NCBI GenBank assembly: GCA_963844695.1
Contig: CAWJPL010000019.1
Location: forward strand, 6,365-70,364
Source: RYN-230 sp963844695
Lineage (GTDB): Bacteria > Actinomycetota > Actinomycetes > Streptosporangiales > Streptosporangiaceae
Direction: 5' to 3'
DNA: 64,000 bases
Shown: in pieces, positions 60,334 to 64,000 of the stretch
Numbering within the stretch: the first letter of the stretch is position 1
Layout of the letters: each line of letters opens with the position of its first letter
Made by a program: the position numbers and the translations under genes
Notes under the pieces: generated by a model
Told to the model about the DNA's origin: nothing
Seen by the model: the letters and a program-made list of their open reading frames with translations, nothing else
Database searches by the model: none

Positions 60334-60974
60334 ACTCCATCCAGGTACTGCTGGTTGACGACGAGCCACTCGTCCGCAGTGGCCTGCGGGCGATCCTTGA
60401 GTCCGAACCGGACATCGCCGTGATCGGCGAGGCGGACGACGGGGCGGCGGCGGTCTCACTAGCCCGGCGCACACGTCCCGACATCGTCTTGATGGATGTC
60501 CGGATGCCGCGCGTTGACGGGATCACGGCTACCCGGTTGCTCGGCCAGTTCGACGGCGGCGGGCCAGCGGTCATCGTGGTGACCACCTTTGAAAACGACG
60601 ACTACGTCTACGACGCACTGCAGGCTGGTGCGCGCGGGTTCCTGCTCAAACGATCCGCCGCGGAAGACTACGTCAACGCCATTCGCACTGTGCACGATGG
60701 CGAGTCGCTGCTTTTCCCCGATGCCATCCGTCGGATTGCCGCCCGCCGCGCCGGGCCACGTGGCGGAGGACTCGGCCAGGCGAACCTGACCGACCGGGAG
60801 GAAGAGGTGCTGCGGCTGGTTGCGCAGGGCTTGTCCAACGCCGAGATCGCGACGGAACTCGTCCTCGGGGTGGAGACGGTGAAGACCCACGTGCGCAACG
60901 TGCTGGCCAAGCTAGGCGTCCGGGACCGTGTCCAGGCTGTCATCGCCGCTTATGAAAGCGGCTTCATTCACTAA
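60330..60974 (+). CDS. NarL/FixJ-family response regulator
   Basis: A 214-residue regulator with GTG start overlapping the kinase stop. The receiver has D56 in PDIVLMDVRMPRVDG, Thr in VVTTFENDDYVYDALQAG and Lys in FLLKRSAAEDY. The LuxR-type HTH is LTDREEEVLRLVAQGLSNAE with VETVKTHVRNVLAKLG. It forms the partner of the kinase at 59173. The membrane protein upstream is a likely target because it is co-directional. Confidence 0.93.
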   Translation: MNSIQVLLVDDEPLVRSGLRAILESEPDIAVIGEADDGAAAVSLARRTRPDIVLMDVRMPRVDGITATRLLGQFDGGGPAVIVVTTFENDDYVYDALQAGARGFLLKRSAAEDYVNAIRTVHDGESLLFPDAIRRIAARRAGPRGGGLGQANLTDREEEVLRLVAQGLSNAEIATELVLGVETVKTHVRNVLAKLGVRDRVQAVIAAYESGFIH

Positions 60975-61026
60975 CGCAGCCCGCCGGTGACTGTTTGCAG
61001 TCTCAATGGTGTCATCCGGCCGAGGG

Positions 61027-61356
61027 CTAGTGAGCTGCCTGGTAGTCGCGGAAGACGGCTGCGGGAACGCGGCCCCGGTCGGAGATCTGCATGCCCGAGG
61101 TTCTGGCCCAGTCACGGATGGCTGCGGTTTCAGTCCGGGAACGTGGCCTGCGGCCGTTCTCCCGGGGAGCCTGCGTGGCGGTGACTTTCCGGGCATTCGA
61201 GACGTAGTCACCTGCTGCTTTGCTCAGGCCTTTTCCGTCCTTCGGGCAAAGGTCAATCTCGTAGGACTTGCCATCGAGCCCGATCGTCCGGGTCTGGACG
61301 TCCTTTGCCTTGCCGCACACGTCACAGGTGAGCGTTACCTGAGTCAGAGTCGCCAT
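61027..61356 (-). CDS. Lsr2-like protein with N-terminal Cys-rich domain
   Basis: A 109-residue protein. The N-terminus has TLTCDVCGKAKDVQTRTIGL and YEIDLCPKDGKGLSKAAG, with three cysteines that could bind zinc. The C-terminus is the Lsr2 DNA-binding segment, AAIRDWARTSGMQISDRGRV followed by PAAVFRDYQAAH, with the RGR AT-hook-like residues that bind the minor groove. It differs from canonical Lsr2 in lacking the usual N-terminal oligomerisation strand pattern, so it is a variant xenogeneic-silencer-type nucleoid protein. Confidence 0.85.
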   Translation of the reverse strand: MATLTQVTLTCDVCGKAKDVQTRTIGLDGKSYEIDLCPKDGKGLSKAAGDYVSNARKVTATQAPRENGRRPRSRTETAAIRDWARTSGMQISDRGRVPAAVFRDYQAAH

Positions 61357-61557
61357 GGTTCCTTTATCCAGTGGGGCCAGTGATAACTTTGATCGTAAGT
61401 GATCAGCCTGAGTGCCGGGAACGTCGGGAAGAGATTGCTCGCGCAGATGGCCACATTTCTCTCCGAATCATGCCGCGCTGGTCTTCGCTCCCAGATCCGC
61501 CGGGGTGGGGCGGCCAGTCGTCGTGTTGTGCGGGCCGGACGGTGAGCACGCTTTTTC

Positions 61558-62625
61558 TCAGCCGGGCTCGGTCCACGACCGGTAGGCGGCTCGCAGTGCC
61601 TGTCTGCGGGCGGGGCTGGCGAGGACATCGACATTGTCGGCCCACTGCTCGATCGAGCCAATCCCGGCTGGCAACCGGCGGACATACGGGTCGGTGACGC
61701 CGGCGAGCAGCCCTCCCGCAATCGCGTCGTCAACGGTGCGGAAAGGCCGATCCCAGAATCGGATGACCGCAGATCCGGGGGCCGGAAGCCCGCGTGCGCG
61801 TTGCGCGCTCAGCAGCATTTCGCAGGCTCCGGCGAGGCTGCTTTCACGGTCGCGCCAGTGTGGCGCCGTGGCGGAGGTGGCCAGCGGGTGGGCCAGGTCC
61901 GCTGCGATGGCGAGGGCCTGGAAAGCCGTGCCTCGCCATTTCGCGTAGGGCGGCCACTGGCGGGACAGCGCGAATGCCAGCCACATCAGGTCCCCAGCCA
62001 GTTGTGCGCTGAGCAGCCGTGAGCCGAGTTCGTCACCTCGTACGGCCGTGCGGCCGACCATGGGCATCTGCTGGGAGAGCCGCTGCCAGCCCGCCGCCAG
62101 TACATACCGCTCGACGTCCGGCGGGTACCAGCGCAACCTCGCGCGGACCCGGGCCAGCTCGGCGGTCCGGTCGGCGAAGACCGGTCCGGCGGTCACCTCA
62201 AGCACACTCTGGCCGGTGAGCACGAGCCAGTCCACGGCCGGCATGTCACCCGCCGGGTCGACCCCCAGCCGGCTGACCGCAAAATCAGTCACTGTCGCGA
62301 CCTCGATCTTGTGCGTGGGCGAGGTGGCCCAGGTGACCGGAAATCTCACCGGGAACCCCCGGTAGGACTCAGGCAGCGTCCGCTCGAGCAACCCACTGAT
62401 CTGCGGCACTGCGTCGCGATCCGGGGTGTCGACCAGAAGTGTCAGCCGGCAGCCCCAGTCATGATCGCGGCTCATCGCGTCATCAAGGCCAAGGACGTCG
62501 GACCCCGAACCGAGCCGCCCCGCCGCATAGCGGAGCCGGGGCATCGACCTGGCCAGCAGTGGCTGCACGACGTCGGCATGAAACTGCCGGGCCAGTTCCG
62601 CACCGGGCAGGACTGGATCAGTCAT
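61558..62625 (-). CDS. DUF4037/nucleotidyltransferase-like protein
   Basis: A 355-residue protein starting at ATG 62625. The N-terminal part has the nucleotidyltransferase-like motif RLGSGSDVLGLDDAMSRDHD (GSxxD with further acidic residues). The middle has VYGPVF-like TAGPVFADRTAEL and the tail is helical (LRWYPPDVERYVLAAGWQRL). This layout is that of DUF4037 proteins of unknown function, possibly acting on antibiotics or nucleotides. The convergent or flanking genes give no hint. No neighbouring antitoxin gene is visible. Confidence 0.8.
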   Translation of the reverse strand: MTDPVLPGAELARQFHADVVQPLLARSMPRLRYAAGRLGSGSDVLGLDDAMSRDHDWGCRLTLLVDTPDRDAVPQISGLLERTLPESYRGFPVRFPVTWATSPTHKIEVATVTDFAVSRLGVDPAGDMPAVDWLVLTGQSVLEVTAGPVFADRTAELARVRARLRWYPPDVERYVLAAGWQRLSQQMPMVGRTAVRGDELGSRLLSAQLAGDLMWLAFALSRQWPPYAKWRGTAFQALAIAADLAHPLATSATAPHWRDRESSLAGACEMLLSAQRARGLPAPGSAVIRFWDRPFRTVDDAIAGGLLAGVTDPYVRRLPAGIGSIEQWADNVDVLASPARRQALRAAYRSWTEPG

Positions 62626-62765
62626 GAGGCCAGCCGACCACACCACGCCTGGCCCGGCCTAGCCATTTTTCCCGCCGGCCGTCAACGGCTGCCGGGAGTC
62701 TCCGCTGGTAGCGACGGTGCCTCAGCTGGCGCCAAAGCAACCGGCGCCTGGTGAGCGACGGTGTA

Positions 62766-63074
62766 TCACCGGGTGACGAGAAGCTCGTCCAGGCCCAGGA
62801 TCCCGGTCACCCTGCGCACGGCCGAGCTCGGGGCCCGCAAGGTGAGCGACCCGCCGCCGTCCACAGCCCGCTGCCGGGCGGCCAGCAGCACGCCGATCCC
62901 CGACGCGTCCATGAACGTGACCGCGGACATGTCGACTTCCAGGTGTGCCGGGCCGCGCCCGGCTGCCAGGGCGTCCCCCATGGCCCGGGAGGTGGCGATG
63001 TCGATCTCGCCAGAGATGGTGACAGAAACTACCGGGAGAATTGGGATGCCGGTCACAGGTGGTGCCTCTCGCAC
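62766..63074 (-). CDS. STAS-domain anti-sigma factor antagonist
   Basis: A 102-residue STAS protein: VSVTISGEIDIATSRAMGDA, LEVDMSAVTFMDASGIGVLL (the Ser of DASG is the expected phosphorylation site) and a C-terminal LTLRAPSSAVRRVTGILGLD. It resembles SpoIIAA/RsbV-type antagonists that bind an anti-sigma kinase when unphosphorylated. No kinase or sigma gene is adjacent. GTG 63074 is used; a GTG at residue 7 is possible. The region upstream has a CCCCCTAGGGGG palindrome (63105-63116). Confidence 0.88.
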   Translation of the reverse strand: MREAPPVTGIPILPVVSVTISGEIDIATSRAMGDALAAGRGPAHLEVDMSAVTFMDASGIGVLLAARQRAVDGGGSLTLRAPSSAVRRVTGILGLDELLVTR

Positions 63075-63304
63075 TTGTCTAGCGCGGTGGCGGCAAGGTG
63101 CTGGCCCCCTAGGGGGAGACTCTATACCTTACGGAGAGTACGCAGTCAGTAACAGGGCGCAAAGGGCACATCGAAAAAAACGAGCGGCTTCTGGCGAACT
63201 GTCATCATCGGCCGATCTTGGATGAGATGGGCGCCGTCCAGGCGCCAGACTCGGCCGGCAGCAGCAGCGGCGGCCTGGCCTGGCCGGGTTAGTCTTTCTG
63301 CCCT

Positions 63305-63859
63305 ATGGGGTTGCTCAGGACAGAGCGTCTGCTGCTTCGGCACTGGGATGAGTCTGACCTGCCGGCGTTCTTCGACCTGTACTCGCAGGAAGACGTGGTG
63401 CGCTGGCTTGGCGCGCATCCGCGCCGGCCGCTGGCCTCAGTGGCCGACGCGCAGGAACGTCTGGGCCGCTGGCACGAGCACGAGCGCGGTCTTTCGCCTC
63501 CGTTCGGCTTGTGGGCGATTGTCCCGTGTGCACCAGGCGCGCGGCCGGGCCAGCCGGCAGGAACCCTGCTGCTGCTGCCGCTTAGCGACGCCGATGGGCC
63601 CACGGGCCTGGTGGAGGTGGGCTGGCACCTGCACCCGCAGCAGCAGGGGCAGGGGATCGCCACCGAGGCGGCACGGGCAGTCCTCGCCCTGGCCGCGAAG
63701 GCCGGGATAGACGAGGTCCTCGCCATCACCGACGTGGACAACGCCGCCTCGCAGCGGGTGGCTGCGCGCCTGGGCATGACTGACGAGGGCGTGACCGGAC
63801 GCTGGTTCGGCCTGACGGCCCGTCAATACCGCAAGGTCATAAGCCTTCAGGACCCCTGA
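63305..63859 (+). CDS. GNAT family N-acetyltransferase (RimJ/RimL type)
   Basis: A 184-residue GNAT starting at ATG 63305: RTERLLLRHWDESDLPAFFD, the substrate-side VRWLGAHPRRPLASVADAQE, the acetyl-CoA loop WHLHPQQQGQGIATEAARAV, and VDNAASQRVAARLGMTDEG with the C-terminal aromatic end. This is the Acetyltransf_3/RimJ-RimL group, which acetylates protein N-termini or small amines. It is divergent from the STAS gene with 230 bases of non-coding sequence between them. Confidence 0.87.
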   Translation: MGLLRTERLLLRHWDESDLPAFFDLYSQEDVVRWLGAHPRRPLASVADAQERLGRWHEHERGLSPPFGLWAIVPCAPGARPGQPAGTLLLLPLSDADGPTGLVEVGWHLHPQQQGQGIATEAARAVLALAAKAGIDEVLAITDVDNAASQRVAARLGMTDEGVTGRWFGLTARQYRKVISLQDP

Positions 63860-63976
63860 CCCGATCTAACATAAGCGCGCGGTGCACGTTGGCACCGTCA
63901 CGGCGGAGGAGGATGCTAGTCGCCTGGGGGCTTGATCACGTGGAGCCCGCTGCGTGACGTGGGAGGGAGCGGTGCC

Positions 63977-64000
63977 ATGCCTGGGGAGATTCCGACCGGT
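63977..64000 (+). CDS. Start of a gene running off the right edge
   Basis: An ATG at 63977 is preceded by GGGAGGGAGC, a good ribosome site, with eight codons visible (MPGEIPTG) before the window ends. Nothing can be said about the product. The bases 63860-63976 before it have no other gene. Confidence 0.35.

Noticed and set aside
63105..63116. CCCCCTAGGGGG palindrome as an operator or attachment site
   Set aside because: It is short and built of simple G/C runs, and no second copy or integrase gene was seen.
1..64000. CRISPR arrays, tRNA genes, insertion sequences or prophage
   Set aside because: No regularly spaced repeats, cloverleaf sequences with CCA-type ends, transposase motifs or phage structural genes were found by reading.

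Overview
The window is very GC-rich DNA, dense with genes on both strands. It has many GTG and some TTG starts, a GntR gene that looks leaderless, an F420-type PPOX oxidoreductase, a DUF1707 protein, Lsr2, PF04672-type methyltransferase and mycothiol-era DinB genes. Together these point to a soil-type filamentous actinomycete (Actinobacteria). I saw no rRNA, tRNA, CRISPR array, insertion sequence, integrase or phage gene.

Layout. (1) 1-9.7 kb: small detoxification, repair and modification genes (DinB-fold transferases, GNATs, methyltransferase, AlkA-type glycosylase, VOC, NUDIX), an NYN-LOTUS protein facing a coiled-coil protein, a large uncharacterised conserved protein, and a GlxA-type regulator. 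(2) 9.7-26 kb: regulator/enzyme pairs (GntR, TetR x2, ArsR, AraC) next to alpha/beta hydrolases, an SMP-30 lactonase, an FAD monooxygenase, an arylamine N-acetyltransferase and a MOSC-reductase-ferredoxin fusion. Several have clear operator palindromes. (3) 26-32 kb: RecQ helicase, VOC, D-aminoacylase-type amidohydrolase, gamma-glutamyltranspeptidase, DUF1707 protein. (4) 32.3-40.8 kb: an OmpR-type two-component system divergent from two paralogous lipoproteins and a MacB/FtsX-type ABC exporter. A duplicated operator module precedes both the lipoprotein and the ABC transcription units, and one permease copy is degenerate. (5) 40.8-45.1 kb: alpha/beta hydrolase, RibD-type reductase and a large membrane protein with alpha/beta-hydrolase-like motifs on either side of its membrane part. 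(6) 45.1-58.2 kb: an L-fucose/fucoside catabolic island with GH29 fucosidase, a GH151-like fucosidase, fuconate dehydratase, CUT1 sugar transporter, two MDR dehydrogenases, aldo-keto reductase, FucU mutarotase and an FCD-type GntR regulator. A repeated TCCGAYGTYT-type motif lies in its promoter regions. (7) 58.5-64 kb: a NarL-type two-component system, Lsr2-like protein, DUF4037 protein, STAS antagonist and a GNAT.

How the fucose genes fit together (inference from families): the two fucosidases release L-fucose, the lipoprotein-dependent ABC carrier imports sugar or oligosaccharide, FucU interconverts anomers, the aldo-keto reductase oxidises fucose to its lactone, the dehydratase forms 2-keto-3-deoxy-fuconate, and one or both MDR enzymes may oxidise that. 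A dedicated lactonase and final aldolase are not in the window.

Caveat: at least ten genes appear broken by single-base insertions or deletions, mostly in G/C runs, with the missing part present in the neighbouring frame. They are given with repaired spans. This pattern fits residual assembly indels better than real decay, except for the first FtsX-like permease (35520-37523), which also carries a large internal deletion.
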